NCBI GenBank assembly: GCA_951812925.1
Contig: OX638368.1
Location: 25,049,187 to 25,113,186, forward strand
Reading direction: 5' to 3'
From: Calliopum simillimum
Taxonomy: Eukaryota > Arthropoda > Insecta > Diptera > Lauxaniidae
Length of the DNA stretch: 64,000 nt
In this document: positions 12,001-21,800 of the stretch, piece by piece
Position numbering within the stretch: position 1 is the stretch's first letter
Layout of the letters: each line of letters opens with the position of its first letter
Made by a program: the position numbers and the translations under genes
Notes under the pieces: model-generated
The model's database searches: none
What the model was told of the DNA's origin: nothing
Seen by the model: the letters and a program-made list of their open reading frames with translations, nothing else

Positions 12001-12639
12001 CCAATTACTATACGTGAAATACCAATATTGCCCAAGGATCGTTTGTTTGCCGAGCTCTTAACAGAACATGAAAAACTATTATTCAAATATCATGAACATG
12101 ATTCGCTATTAGAAAATGAAGAAAGCGAGAACTTAAGTGAAGCCGAACGAAAGGCTGCATGGTCCGAATATGAAGCAGAAAAAACACGATCTGTACAAAC
12201 AGCACAATACATTTCATATGATCGTAATGCTTTTGGCACCCAATTTGCTGGTGCTACATCAAATAAAATCTTTGGGTTCCGTACTGATGTGTTACTGCAG
12301 CTACTTAATATGAAAATCGCTACTGATCATAATGATCTAAATCAGAATCAAGTTGTTCAGTTAGTGCCCAGCTATTTGCAAAGGCTATATGCTGAAATGA
12401 ATAACGGTGATCCAACAATGTACAAGGAATTACTAGCGTTACATGGTTCATTGATACATCCAAGTGGTATGTATATGAGTCCTTTGTTATACGCCAATCA
12501 AGATAATGGCGCAGCTGGTTATAATCAAACAAATGCAGGAATGCAACAACCAGGAATACAACAGCCAATAATGGCACAGCCAATAATACAGCGGCCACCT
12601 CCAAGATTTAATCCAAATGAAGTATACGAGATAGATTAA
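1..12639 (+). CDS. XNP: XNP/ATRX-like SNF2 chromatin remodeller (5' partial, 3 visible exons)
   Basis: Exons: 1-1504, 10113-11012, 11564-12639. The junctions have GT-AG ends and keep frame (GAA-T|AT, GAG-G|GT). About 1160 residues are visible; the reading frame is open at base 1, so the N-terminus is missing. The first ~270 residues are lysine/serine/acidic and low complexity. The SNF2 ATPase follows: Walker A GLGKT (Lys about 343), DEGH box (463-466), and motif III LTGTPLQNN (about 490-498) just before the first intron. Exon 2 continues with the ATRX-type NRF-NPI-NGQ segment and an acidic/serine linker. Exon 3 carries the helicase C-terminal lobe, with STRAGGLGINL and a FRVYRFGQ motif VI, then a Q/P-rich tail ending EVYEID. 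The family is a nuclear ATP-dependent nucleosome remodeller linked to heterochromatin and H3.3. The order and spacing of motifs fit ATRX/XNP better than RAD54. The ADD finger of vertebrate ATRX is not seen in the visible part. Confidence 0.93.
1782..4165 (-). pseudogene. I-type LINE ORF2, reverse transcriptase-RNase H part
   Basis: This is the minus-strand remains of ORF2. The segment at 3750-4165 encodes the pre-RT region (for example TPSSDKITYSMLKN) and the start of RT. 3272-3748 has EDLEKAFDRV, NGVPQGSPLS and IYADN. 2087-2791 is an RNase H domain (ILFTDGSF, ELAAIKKA, ICSDSLSVLKAL, WIPGHTGIAENNFADKAA). 1782-2024 is the terminal CIFC...H...C zinc-like tail. The frames are separated by stops and shifts near 2030-2090, 2800-2950 and 3220-3270. 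The RT active-site motif reads YADN instead of the usual YADD, so the second catalytic Asp is lost. It is inactive. Confidence 0.83.
4348..6110 (-). pseudogene. CR1/jockey-type LINE reverse transcriptase, broken
   Basis: The longest frame (6049-5030) contains the RT blocks: PINTLPSDEKILE, HQQSGFRQNHSCETAL, FIDLKRAFETID, GLPQGSVLAPVLFNLYINDIP and LFADDAL. The frame can be read upstream to about 6110. Just after FADDAL the reading jumps directly to a KTKYMIISRR segment, as if about 35 codons of the palm were deleted. The C-terminal domain follows in 5033-4758 and 4782-4348 (LQKMQNKAMRFI, LNWLSVKQL). The FADD catalytic pair is kept, but the deletion and frameshifts make it nonfunctional. Exact clade (CR1, L2 or Daphne-like) is not decided by eye. 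Confidence 0.8.
6122..7289 (-). mobile_element. mariner DNA transposon inserted in the CR1-type LINE
   Basis: An approximately 1.17-kb element flanked by TA (6120-6121 and 7290-7291; the right flank is a TA run, so that end can shift by two or four bases). The ends are weakly matched inverted repeats: GCGAAATTTGATG at the left, TGTCATTTTGAAG reading in from the right. It contains one transposase gene on the minus strand and interrupts the LINE frame between ESSNF and TTGQWEEY. Confidence 0.85.
6165..7204 (-). pseudogene. mariner transposase (DD34D), one stop and one frameshift
   Basis: Start at ATG 7204 (MNNFENWRK). The N-terminal helix-turn-helix DNA-binding region includes CFEWCKRFKSADFD and SLGVTQQAISKRL. 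The catalytic core keeps all three acidic residues: IHYD, FYHDNARPH and SPDLAQSD, with 34 residues between the second and third (DD34D). Two lesions are visible. A TGA follows VERRF (complement of 6800-6802), with the frame continuing directly at MSEMLLERH. One T is missing in a T-run near 6235-6243, which shifts the last ~25 codons; in the shifted frame the family-typical ending through NGQYFE and a stop at 6165-6167 is present. Length is about 346 codons, normal for mariner. It resembles the mauritiana/mellifera group, but the subfamily is not settled. Confidence 0.88.
7290..7840 (-). pseudogene. CR1/jockey-type LINE endonuclease C-terminus and linker
   Basis: A minus-strand frame entering from about 7840 encodes the distal part of an AP-endonuclease domain (RIDLLFANSNN then SDHETINFKV, the SDH catalytic motif) followed by the linker to RT (LNKWYDKELADLNK). 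The frame runs into the mariner at 7289, and the same protein resumes at about 6110 on the far side. The first methionine in the frame at 7896 belongs to the older I element, not to this one. Confidence 0.72.
7842..8023 (-). pseudogene. I-type LINE ORF2, N-terminal endonuclease fragment
   Basis: From an ATG at 8023 the minus strand encodes the start of an apurinic-type endonuclease: IIQWNMQGY, then PDVILLQETHM. The spacing is that of I-clade ORF2. One in-frame stop follows the asparagine-rich stretch near residue 26. After roughly 60 codons the homology stops at about 7842 and sequence of a different LINE begins. It resumes as reverse transcriptase only below 4166. Confidence 0.75.
8135..9622 (-). 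CDS. I-type LINE ORF1 (gag-like, CCHC zinc knuckles)
   Basis: An unbroken frame of 495 residues starts at the ATG at 9622. In the middle it has zinc-knuckle motifs (CVICQKLGHTKYRC, then CNVCG...H and CVNCENESHSSNDPSC), as in RNA-binding ORF1 proteins of I-clade elements. The C-terminal third is rich in Asn, Gln and Ser and contains two adjacent near-copies of a 17-residue unit (PISSNNNL..ILQENQ), a small internal tandem duplication. ORF1 proteins of this class coat the element RNA in the cytoplasm and help target it to the nucleus. The frame is intact although the partner ORF2 is destroyed, so this copy cannot move by itself. Confidence 0.85.
   Translation of the reverse strand: MVFHTMFGSEFSNRNRFGTLNPDEILDSKSKRNRGERIRTDEFIELPEIQRNDDNIPRDLVVSAMGMKESENVRPIASYNVFQIEKGLNFISRDYSDVIELKSGDLLLKTKNLKVAEKFLKASYVDTVPVKIVPHKSLNTVQGRIYSRNIINLSEQDLTDGLNLQKVVEVKKIMKKTENGLVPTGAAIVTFDLIRLPDKLNLGWERVTIDEYFSNPMRCVICQKLGHTKYRCRTQKEICNVCGHNIPHDGECIRKFCVNCENESHSSNDPSCPSFLKHKSINKIKINRRCTVREAWKIYNSNPSAYQILTNNFNSVKNSFAQAIKESLDNAPISSNNNLQNNILQENQPISSNNNLLNKILQENQQSLKNHNLQKNQENMTNNLQAIQQISDTSNKTNSQTDNLTNFEKENIIVNPPHLIQNQNETQANTTSRSTTITAISPEVSEDIPFATPCDGMDTDDELNNPETNFVNSNNFNLSSYSQQIYEDIRKQFSQ
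9886..10100. repeat. Cluster of AATAACGCCCAAA motifs at the end of XNP intron 1
   Basis: At least six copies of a degenerate 12-13 bp word (AATAACGCCCAAA, AATAATGCCCAAA, AATAACGTCCAAA, AATAACGTCTAAA) in both orientations lie in the last 230 bases before the exon at 10113. The same word in a similar setting (TTTATATGAAAATAATTTGGGCG) recurs at 15885-16060. It looks like a small dispersed repeat or satellite-like fragment rather than an element with coding capacity. Confidence 0.7.
11013..11563 (+). other. XNP intron 2, no recognised content
   Basis: A 551-base intron with donor GGTAAGTA at 11013 and acceptor TTTGCAG ending at 11563. I see no coding frame, transposon or RNA gene in it, only a T-run near 11331-11345. 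Confidence 0.7.
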
Positions 12640-13647
12640 TCTCAATGTGACAAGACAGACAGATAGATCAGCTTGTTTCTTTAACATTCATTTTTGAAGA
12701 ATTTCGAAAAGCTGCAAAATAGGCAATTACAATTATATACACGGTTACTTTTGATTTCTTTTGATTTTAAAGATACGTAAGTAATTCAACATGCAACAAA
12801 ACAGAATATCCTAATTTAATTTTTAAAAAACTAATATTCCATTGGATATTACAGTTATTAGTTTAGTAAGACATATGAATTACAATATAATTAAATTATA
12901 TAAACAGTAATAAAAATAGAAACTCACATTAATTATTGTCGTTGTTTTTATCAAACTGTTCGAAGTTAGAATAAAATACACTGTAATACTATAATTTTGT
13001 ATTTTTTCAAGTTGAAATTTGCATGTATGCTACTTTTTATTTATTGATTGTTTTGATAAGTTCTGTTCTTATTTATACTCCATTTGTCTTTATAATTTAT
13101 AAGATTAAAACTTGCACTCTCATTGTCGAACTCACCATTCTTCAGTTTTGTTATTGTGCAACAGAAGCAAGGTGTTACAGTAAATAATCGTTGACTACAC
13201 GTGCGCAAAGAATCACTTCAAATTGTTTATTGTCAAAATGTTTTTGGTCTCAATATTTTTTTTTTAAGCGATAAGTTTTTACATCTATTGAAATTTCTAT
13301 AAAATAAAAATGGCTTATTTAATTTACTTTTTTAATGATAAATGAGAAAATTAACAATTAATTTTGACCCATATGATTGTTATGAAATTTACGAAAATAC
13401 AGAACCTATAGCAAGATTTTGATGTTTTGATTGTCGAGAACTTGTCCAAAAATTTCATAAAAGAATACCAAAATGAGTTAAATTTTGGGGTTATGTTCCT
13501 ACAAAACGATGGCTCAAACGTTTTTTCATTATTTTAATTTGAAAAAAAAAACATTACTTTATTGCTCAAAAATATGCAAGCCGTGGAGTAGTAACTGGTT
13601 GATTGATAACTCCTCAATTCTGCTTTGTATATTTGTGCATTTAGTTA
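12640..13647 (+). other. XNP 3' UTR and AT-rich intergenic DNA
   Basis: Follows the XNP stop codon. Several AATAAA-type signals occur between about 12900 and 12980 (for example AGTAATAAAAATAG), so the transcript probably ends there. The rest is AT-rich with no frame or repeat that I recognise. Confidence 0.5.
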
Positions 13648-15859
13648 ATGGACATTAGGGGTGTTTTAGTGCACGAATTTTGGATTTTGATACTTGACAC
13701 CCCTCAATTTTGTGAGGTTGGAAAAAAAAATTTGTTTGCAAAAAAAATTTTGGGGGTGGGGTGAGAGTAAGGGTTGGCGCATCGAGGTCAAAGATGAGAG
13801 AAAAGGAGAAACAATTTACTTACAGCCCTACAAGAGGGGCCACCTCTAGAGGGTTCAAATGTATGACCGACCCATATTTTTTTTCTCCTCCAACATTTTT
13901 AGCAAACATACCTACCCCTTATCTCTAACCCCTAAGGGGGCTTCCATCAAAATTGACATTTTTAGGAAATCGACCCCCACCACTGCCAGGGTGCCTCTAG
14001 AAAGGTCAAATGTATGACCGGCCCCTAATATTTTTTCCTCCGCAACATTTTTTCCCACCATGCTTACCCTCTATCTTTAGCTCTGTAGGGGCTCCCATAC
14101 AAAACTGACGTCATAGACATAAAAAATATGGAAAGGAAATTGTCAAATAGGCCCATAACTGCCCAGGAGTCTCTCCTAGAGGAGTCAAATATATGACCTA
14201 CCCCCATTATCCCCCCTCCATAGTTTCACAGCTTACCTACCCCCCTACTTTCAATCCTTAAGGGGGGCTTCTCATGTAACACGTCAAAAAGTAGTCGTTT
14301 TTCGGGATTTTTTTTCACTCGGAAAATAAAAACACACAAATAATTTTTTGCATATATTTAAGAACATGTTTGAACTATAAAAAAAGCATTTTTTCAAAAA
14401 CTAAAATGACAAAATGGCGGACTTATTAAGTGTCGCGTGTGGCGTGACGCGGCTGACGGATTTATCGCGGTACATTGTGGAGCCCAAAGTTTTTATCTGA
14501 AACATAAAACAAAATTTTTTTATTATTCAGCAGGGTACCCCTGAGTGCATGAATGTCTGCAACTCCAAAAAATTCGATTCTACAATATTGAAATCACGTC
14601 TTGAAAAAAAAGTGCTATTTTTTCGTCATTTTTTGTCGCTAAATGGGGCTAAAAAGTGTATAAAATAACTTTTTTTCCACAATTTCAGACATTCATGCAC
14701 TCGTTCAATTTATAATCTGCAAAACACTTTTTAGAAACCAAAAATCGGTTAAGTAGTTTTTTCGCAATCGTATACCGCGATTTTAAAACCATAGTTTTCA
14801 GAAAAAACGATTTAAAGTTTGAGTTTCGCACACAAAGCGCGCCCGAGCGCGCTGGTTCAATCAATCATATTTTCCATAATATTTAGAGTTGAGTCATGAA
14901 ACTTTGGGAATATACTCCCAAGACGTTATTCTATCAACCTATGAAAAAAAAATCGATTTTTTGAAAATTTTACATGAGAAGCCCCCCTTAAGAGGGCTCC
15001 CATACAAAGTTACGGTTTTTTTTTAAATTATTTTTAGGAAAATTTATAAAAAAAAAATTGTATGGCAGCCCCTTTTAGGGTTGAAAATAGGGGGTAAGTA
15101 TGTGGTAGAAAAATATAGGTCGCGAAAAAATAATGGGGGTCGGTCATACATTTAACCCTTTTATGGGTACCCGTGGGCCAGTTCGGGCAGTTGGGGCGTT
15201 TTATATAAAAACAGTAACTTTGTATGGGAGCCCCCTTAAGGATTAGAAATAGGTGGTAGGTATGCTGAGAAAAAACTTTGGAGGGGGGCTAATGGGGGTC
15301 GGTCTTATATTTGACTCCTCTAGGAGTGACTTCTCGACAGTTATGGGCCTATTTGACGATTTCCTTTCCATATTTTTTATGTCCATGACATCTATTTCGT
15401 ATGGGAGTCCCCTAAAGAGTCAGATATAGAGTATGTTAAGTATGTTAGGAAAAAATGTTGGGGAGAAAAAAATATTAGGGACCAGTCATACATTAGACCC
15501 TTCTAGGGGCACCCAGGAAGTAGTGGGTGTCGATTTCCTAAAAATGTCAATTTTGTATGGGAGCCCCCTTAAGAGTTAGAGATGAGGGGTAAGTATGCTT
15601 GGAAAAAATTTTGGTGGGGGAAAAATAATGTGGGTCGGTCATACATTTAACCCCTCTAGAGGTGACCGCTGTATGTAAATTTTTTCTCTTTTTCTCTCAC
15701 CTTTGACCTCGATGCGCCAACCTTTACCCTCACCCCACCCCCAAAATTTTTTTTGCAATCTAGTTTTTTTTTCCAACCTCACAAAATTGAAGGGTGTCAA
15801 GTATCAAAATGTTGTTACTAAGGATCTCCATACATTCTTAAAACACCTCTTATGGACAT
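13648..15859. repeat. 2.2-kb palindromic (fold-back) repeat with internal sub-repeat arrays
   Basis: The two ends are inverted copies: ATGGACATTAGGGGTGTTTTA near 13648 and its near-complement at about 15859. Inside each arm is an array of ~150-180 bp units, recognisable by the sequence around CCTCTAGAGG..TCAAATGTATGACCG..CCC. Three units are in the left arm (near 13843, 13993, 14175) and four inverted units in the right arm (near 15134, 15295, 15478, 15632). The units alternate with blocks like TGTATGGGAGCCCCCTTAAG. A non-repeated centre of about 650 bases (14300-14950) separates the arms. No transposase frame is present, so this is a non-autonomous fold-back type element. The duplicated target, if any, is not clear. 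Confidence 0.82.
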
Positions 15860-15884
15860 CTTTGAAAATCATCGTTATTTCATT

Positions 15885-16060
15885 TAATTTTTTGGACGTT
15901 ATTTTGTTAAAAAAATACGAAATAACGCCCAAATAAAAAAAACCAAATTAAGCCAAAATTTTTGGGCATTATTTCAAATGTGAGTATCGCCCAAATTTAT
16001 ATGAAAATAATTTGGGCGTTATTTCCCTTTTGTTTTTGGGCATTATTTCCTTAAGCTTAA
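15885..16060. repeat. Second cluster of AATAACGCCCAAA / TTTGGGCGTTATT motifs
   Basis: At least five copies of the word seen at 9886-10100, including ATATGAAAATAATTTGGGCG and TTTTTGGGCATTATTTC, directly after the 2.2-kb palindrome. The shared neighbouring words suggest that both clusters come from one repeat family. Confidence 0.65.
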
Positions 16061-16460
16061 TCAAAGCCAATAAAATATACGTGCGCTCCCTGGATTTTTT
16101 TCAAGTGCTTGTTTCGTGTTTGTGCCGGGCCTGGCCTCAAAAATTGGCGTGCCCACCTCTAGGTGGTACCATTTTTAAAATTGGCTCAGTTTTCCCCCAT
16201 ATTACTGGAGCAGTATGATTATTTGGGCACGGCTCTTCACAACTTTGTCGACGGTTAACTTAACGTTTTGGGTGGCTCGAATCAAAACAGATTTATAAAA
16301 AATAGCATTTGCTGGAAAAAAGAAGTTATGAAGGTAAGTGTTTTAGGGTCTTAGCATCCTTTAGACGGAGAGCTGAGCTTAATATATATCGGAATCGATA
16401 GCTTAGGACATGTTTATTACGAGTCCATGAGTCTTCCGTGCTGAATCGATTGCCTAAGTA

Positions 16461-16740
16461 AGTGACCGGCCTGAAAAGGCAAAAACCAGTTTTTTGCAAA
16501 TATCTCGCTAACGGTTAGTTCTAAAGGAAAAATGTTAGGCGAAAATCAATTTTCCTATTACTCAGCATACTTGTACGCGGTATATGTATATCCTTTGTTA
16601 GGATATGTCCTTAACTATAAGTAGTACGAAAAAACTTCTGATATCTTTTGACGGTATTTTCCGAGTTACGAAATTGTCGCCCAACGTTTTCCTATAGAAG
16701 CAACCGTTAGCGAGATATTTGCCAAAAACTGATTTTCACA
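16461..16740. repeat. Short inverted repeat around TATCTCGCTAACGGTTA
   Basis: TTTTTTGCAAATATCTCGCT at about 16490 is mirrored by AGCGAGATATTTGCCAAAAA at about 16711. The flanking TTTGACCTTGAATA near 16745 recurs inverted near 23385. The same core word, TCTCGCTAAYG, also forms the centre of the palindrome at 44540-44908, so these belong to one repeat family. Confidence 0.6.
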
Positions 16741-17309
16741 ACCTTTGACCTTGAATAACTTTATATGCATTCATATCTTTTACCGGAATATGCTTTATTA
16801 ATGCATGCAAATTATTGTAAAATGTACCACTGAAGGGTTATAGGGTTATAACTAATTTTCTGACTTGGCTTACAAAAAAAAAAAAAAAAAATTCTTGAGT
16901 TACCCTAGCGTTTTAGAGAAAATATTTCTATGGCAAAGTTTTAGCTAATTGTATGAGCTTTCAGATATTGTATATTTTTTATAGGGTTTAAGAGGATTTC
17001 GCAAAGTTCTGGACCTTGTTGATATTTTAATTTTTTTTTCCTATTAACATATCCTTTTACTTTTATTTAATTGAACTTTTAGTCATATATTTGCAAAGAT
17101 CGATTTACATACAAATCTATCAATGCATTTTTCTAACACATAATTATGACAAATCAAGGAACGGATTAAAAACACGGCTATAGTGACATATGTTTCGTCT
17201 TTCGCCACAAAGACTCATCAGACTATTTTTGTTGTAATTATAATTATATTTATTTTACTAAATTAATTATAATTGAAGAATTGCAAGTTTGAAAAATTTT
17301 TGTGTTTTT

Positions 17310-17386
17310 GGTCTGGGCGGGAGACGAACCAAGGATCTCCAGGTTGGTAGCAGAAGTCGTTACCACTGCACCAGCCTTGCCCGGCT
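17310..17386 (-). repeat. tRNA-like (SINE head) sequence, left arm
   Basis: On the minus strand it carries an A box TGGTGCAGTGG and a B box GGTTCGTCTCC about 35 bases apart, with a 5-bp stem GGAGA/TCTCC around the B box. These are pol III promoter features of a tRNA. The acceptor stem is imperfect and no CCA or clear cloverleaf is present, so it is read as a tRNA-derived SINE head rather than a working tRNA gene. Confidence 0.6.
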
Positions 17387-17435
17387 GCGAAGCCGACTTT
17401 TTGCCAGTTTTATTTGTGTGTTAATACGTATTGAT

Positions 17436-17637
17436 TGTTGGATGTATACACTTGATTGTGTAAACGACCCTATCAAAACTAAATCTGAAAATACAATCTG
17501 GCATCACTGTCTTGTGTAACCTTTTTGTAGTTGAGTTTACTTTTATCCTTCTTGCCTTCTTGTGAAGTTGAAATAAATAATTAAATACAAAACACACGTT
17601 TATTTTATTTGATTGGTTTTTGCTCACACGGATAACA
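17436..17637 (+). repeat. 5' LTR of the copia element
   Basis: Starts TGTTGGATG and ends ATAACA. It is collinear over 202 bp with the 3' LTR; I noticed two substitutions (GGCATCAC vs GGCGTCAC, GGATAACA vs GGACAACA). Confidence 0.93.
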
Positions 17638-17652
17638 GGTTATGGGCCCAGA
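17638..17652 (+). promoter_or_regulatory. Primer-binding site of the copia element
   Basis: GGTTATGGGCCCAG directly follows the 5' LTR. This is the classical copia primer site, which pairs with an internal half of initiator methionine tRNA. Confidence 0.8.
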
Positions 17653-17836
17653 GCTGTCTGTGCGCAATCGAATTGAAATCATCAAGCTATCCTTTTAATT
17701 ATAAATTGATAGTGCAATTGTTCTAGCTGTTTTGTTGTTGCTGCTTTGTTGTGACGTTTACTGTTATTGGTGCCGCTTGCTACGATTTTTTTTTTTCTCT
17801 TGGTGACGCCGGTTGCTGTGATCGTTTTTTTCAAAA

Positions 17837-18892
17837 ATGGAAAAGAAACGAAATATCAAGGTTTTCAATGGCGAAAAATATAGTGTGTGGAAATTGCGCG
17901 TGCGCGCTCTACTAGCAGAATTGGATGTGATAAAGGTTATAATTGAAGAGACGCCTACTAAAATTACAAGTGAATGGAGAAAAGCAGAATTAACTGCAAA
18001 AAGCGTTATCGTAGAATATTTAGCAGACTCTTTTCTTGGATTTGCAAAACCTGAATATTCAGCAAAAGAAATTTTCGTAAATTTAGATCGCATATACGAA
18101 CGGAAGAGTCTTGCAACGCAATTGGCCATTCGAAAAAAGTTACTAGCATTGAAACTTCAAGGTGACATGACTTTGTCAAAACATTTCACCATTTTTGACG
18201 ACGTTATTGCAGAGCTTCTAGCTGCAGGTGGAAGATTAGAAGAAGCTGACAAGGTATCTCATTTGTTACTCACGTTACCTTCATCATATGATGGAATAAT
18301 AACTGCAATCGAAACACTTGCTGAGGAAAATTTAACTTTAGCATTTGTAAAAACAAGACTCCTTGATCAAGAGGTGAAAATCGTTACTGAGAGCCGTGAT
18401 ACCAGTGCAAAGGTGCTTCATGTAGAAAACAAATATGTGCCAGCAGGAAGGAACAATTGGAAGACTTCTCGAAAATATCGTCAAGTCCAATTCAAGGCCA
18501 GAAGTTTTCAAAGTGGTAATAAGCAAATCAAGTGCTATTTTTGCGGAAGGAAGGGCCATAAAAAGACAGAGTGTTTTCACTACAAGAAGGTACTTCAGAA
18601 TGATAGTAAAAGTAAAATCGTTCAAGCTGTACAGTTGCCTGAGCCGTCATCATCAAATGCTGCAACCTCTGGTTTTGCCTTTATGGTTGGTGATTGCTGT
18701 ATTGAGGATGTTAATAAAGGTGTCACTTTTCTTCTGGATTCCGGAGCATCAGATCATCTCATTAACCGGTGCTTTCATCGAGCTGCAGATACCAATAAAG
18801 ATATCCATTGCGAAGAATGGATCTTTCATATCTGCTACAAAGAAAGGCAACATTCGAGTAGTTACCAATATGGGTATGGAAGGAATGCTTGA
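17837..18892 (+). pseudogene. copia Gag and start of protease
   Basis: An open frame of 351 codons from ATG 17837. The N-terminal ~200 residues match the copia Gag capsid-like domain (FNGEKYSVWKLRVRALL, LLTLPSSYD). A CCHC knuckle, CYFCGRKGHKKTEC, lies near residue 233 and the aspartic protease active site LLDSGASDHLIN near residue 300. Just after it (about 18780-18830) the frame shifts: the protease and downstream polyprotein continue in another frame (from IELQIPIKISIAKNG). Gag normally forms the cytoplasmic particle and the protease processes the polyprotein. The shift separates protease from the rest of pol. Confidence 0.88.
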
Positions 18893-21800
18893 GGATGTTC
18901 TTTACTGTCCAGATGTGCCATACAATTTACTATCAGTGCGCAAGATGCAGGAGGCTGGTATGACTATTATTTTTGATAAAAATGGTGCAGAAATTAGAAA
19001 AGATGGTAAAACCATTATTAAAGGTAAACCTTTGAATAATTTGTTTAGTGTCCATTTTAATTTAATTTCTTATAGTCAAGCACTAGGTAATATAAGTAAT
19101 AATTATCAACTGTGGCATCAGCGTTTGGGCCATATTGAAAAATCAAAATTTTTAGAACTGAAAAACAAGCGTATGGTTAATGATATTGATCAAATAGAGA
19201 AAATAACACCAAGTGATAGTTTGTGTGAAGCTTGTATAAATGGTAAACAAGCAAGATTACCATTTAATAAAAAAAAAAATAAAAGTTTCGTAATAAGACC
19301 ATTATTTATTGTACACTCAGATGTGTGCGGCCCAATCACTCCTGCAACAGTTGATAATAAAAATTATTATGTCTTTTTCATTGATGAAAAGACCCATTAT
19401 TGTGTTACAACATATTTAATCACTTATAAATCAGAAGTATTTTCTGTTTTTAAAGATTATATTGCAAAAAGTGAGGCACATTTCAATTTAAAATTTGTTA
19501 ATTTGTATTCTGATAACGGAGGGGAGTATTTATCAAATGAAATGAAAGAGTATTGTGTTGATAGATAACAATTCCTCGAACTCCTCAATTAAATGGTGTA
19601 TCCGAACGCATGGTAAGAACCATTACAGAAAAAGCTCGTTCGTTGATATTAGGTGCTAGCTTACCCAAATTGTTTTGGGGTGAAGCAGTTCTAACATATT
19701 TGATCAATATAAGTCCCACTAAGCTTTGATGAAAGATAAAACACCATTTGAATTGTGGCATGGTAAAAAGCCACAAATAAAATATTTGAAAGTATTTGGT
19801 TCTACTGTTTATGTACATAATAAAACCGTGAAGACAAAATTTGATGAAAAAGGTATATTAGTTGGGTATGGACCCAATGGGTATAAAGTTTGGTCTGTAG
19901 AGGCTGAAAATTGTCTTATGGTTAGAGACATTATAGTAGATGAGACAAATTTTTTAGTATCAAGGCCAGAACTTTGGGCTAGAAGGGGCTAATTCTGAAA
20001 ACCCCAGTAAAGAAACTGATGCATCTGACAAACAGTCAAAATCAGTAGATGAGTCTCAGATATCTGATCTTAGTAAATCAGATATGCGAAGCTTGAAAGA
20101 AACTGGTGCATCTGACTTTAGGTCAAAATCAGTAAAGACTCAGAAATCTGATCTTAGTAAAACAGATAGGCGAAGCTTGAAAGAAACTGGTGCATCTGAC
20201 TTATGGTCAAAACCAGTAGATGAGTCTCAGAAATCTGATCTTAGTAAATCAGATAGGCGAAGCTTGAAAGAAACTGGTGCATCTGACTTATGGTCAAAAC
20301 CAGTAGATGAGTCTCAGAAATCTGATCTTAGCAAATCAGATATGCGAAGCTTGAAAGAAACTGGTGCATCTGACTTTAGGTCAAAATCAGTAAAGACTCA
20401 GAAATCTGATCTTAGTAAATCAGATATGCGAAGCTTGAAAGAAACTGGTGCATCTGACATACGGTCAAAATCAGTAAAGTCTCAGAGATCTGATCTTAGT
20501 AAATCAGATGTGGAAGTATTTGAAGAAGTAATCCCTACTAAGATTACAAAGTTAGATACCAAACCAAACGAATCAGTAATCAATGAACCTAGAAAGAGTG
20601 ATAGAATTAGAAGTCGTCCTCCTATCCTTGATGACTATCTTATGTGTGCACAGTCTCTAATGTGTAATGTTCCTACTTCATATCAAGAAATTAAGGATAG
20701 AGATGACAGAATTCTTTGGGAACAAGCGATTAGAGATGAAATTAATTCTCTTCTCACAAACAATGCATGGTCATTGGTATCGAAACCAGAAAATAAAAAC
20801 ATTGTTGATTGTATGTGGGTGTTTACAATTAAAAATGATGAGTTTGGAAATCCTTTTAAATATAAAGCTCGGCTTGTGGCACGAGGCTTTAGTCAGGAAT
20901 ATCTAGTAGATTATAATGAAACTTTTGCCCCAGTGGCCAGAATCTCAAGTTTTAGATTCATTTTAGTTCTTTTTTTTTCGAATCAATATAATTCACTTGT
21001 CCACCACATGGATGTAAAAACCACCTTTTAAATAGCGTTTTAAAAGAAGAAATATATATGAGAGTACCGGAGGGTATAAAATGTGAAAAAGATCAAGTCT
21101 GTACGCTGCACAAATCTTTATATGGCTTAAAACAAGCTGCAAGGTGCTGGTTCGAATTATGTGAAGTAGCACTTAAAGGAATAGGTTTTATAAATTCATC
21201 AGTAAACCGCTGCATTTATATTTTAGATAAAGGAAATGTATTTGAAAACATTTATGTGGTCCTCTATGTAGATGATTTAGTGATTGCCACTGCTAAAATT
21301 GAAACTATGAACAGTTTTAAAAGATATTTAATGAAAAAGTTTCGAATGGTAGATTTGAATGACATAAAACTTTTCTTAGGAATCAGAATTCAAAGAAATG
21401 CCGATTCAATTACTCTAGATCAGAGTGCATATATAAAAACTGTTTTAAGAAAATTTGAAATGCATGAATGTAATCCCTTTAGTACACCACTGCATAGTAA
21501 AATAGACTATGAAGCTTTAAATTCAGACGAAAAGGATGATACCCCTTGTCGAAATCTTGTTGGATGCTTAATGTATATCATGGTTTGTACCCGTCCTGAT
21601 TTAAGTACTGCTGTAAATATTTTGAGTAGGTATGTTAACAAAAATAATAGGGAATTATGGCAATGCTATTAAGATACCTTAAAGGATCAATAAATATTAA
21701 ACTAACTTATGTTCGAGGTAGCTATAGTTATATTCTCATTGGCTATGTTGACTCTGATTGGGTGGTCATGATAGTGCAGATAGAAAGAGCACAACAGGTT

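Noticed and set aside
20010..20515. CRISPR array
   Set aside because: The units are adjacent without spacers and encode an in-frame protein repeat in copia pol.
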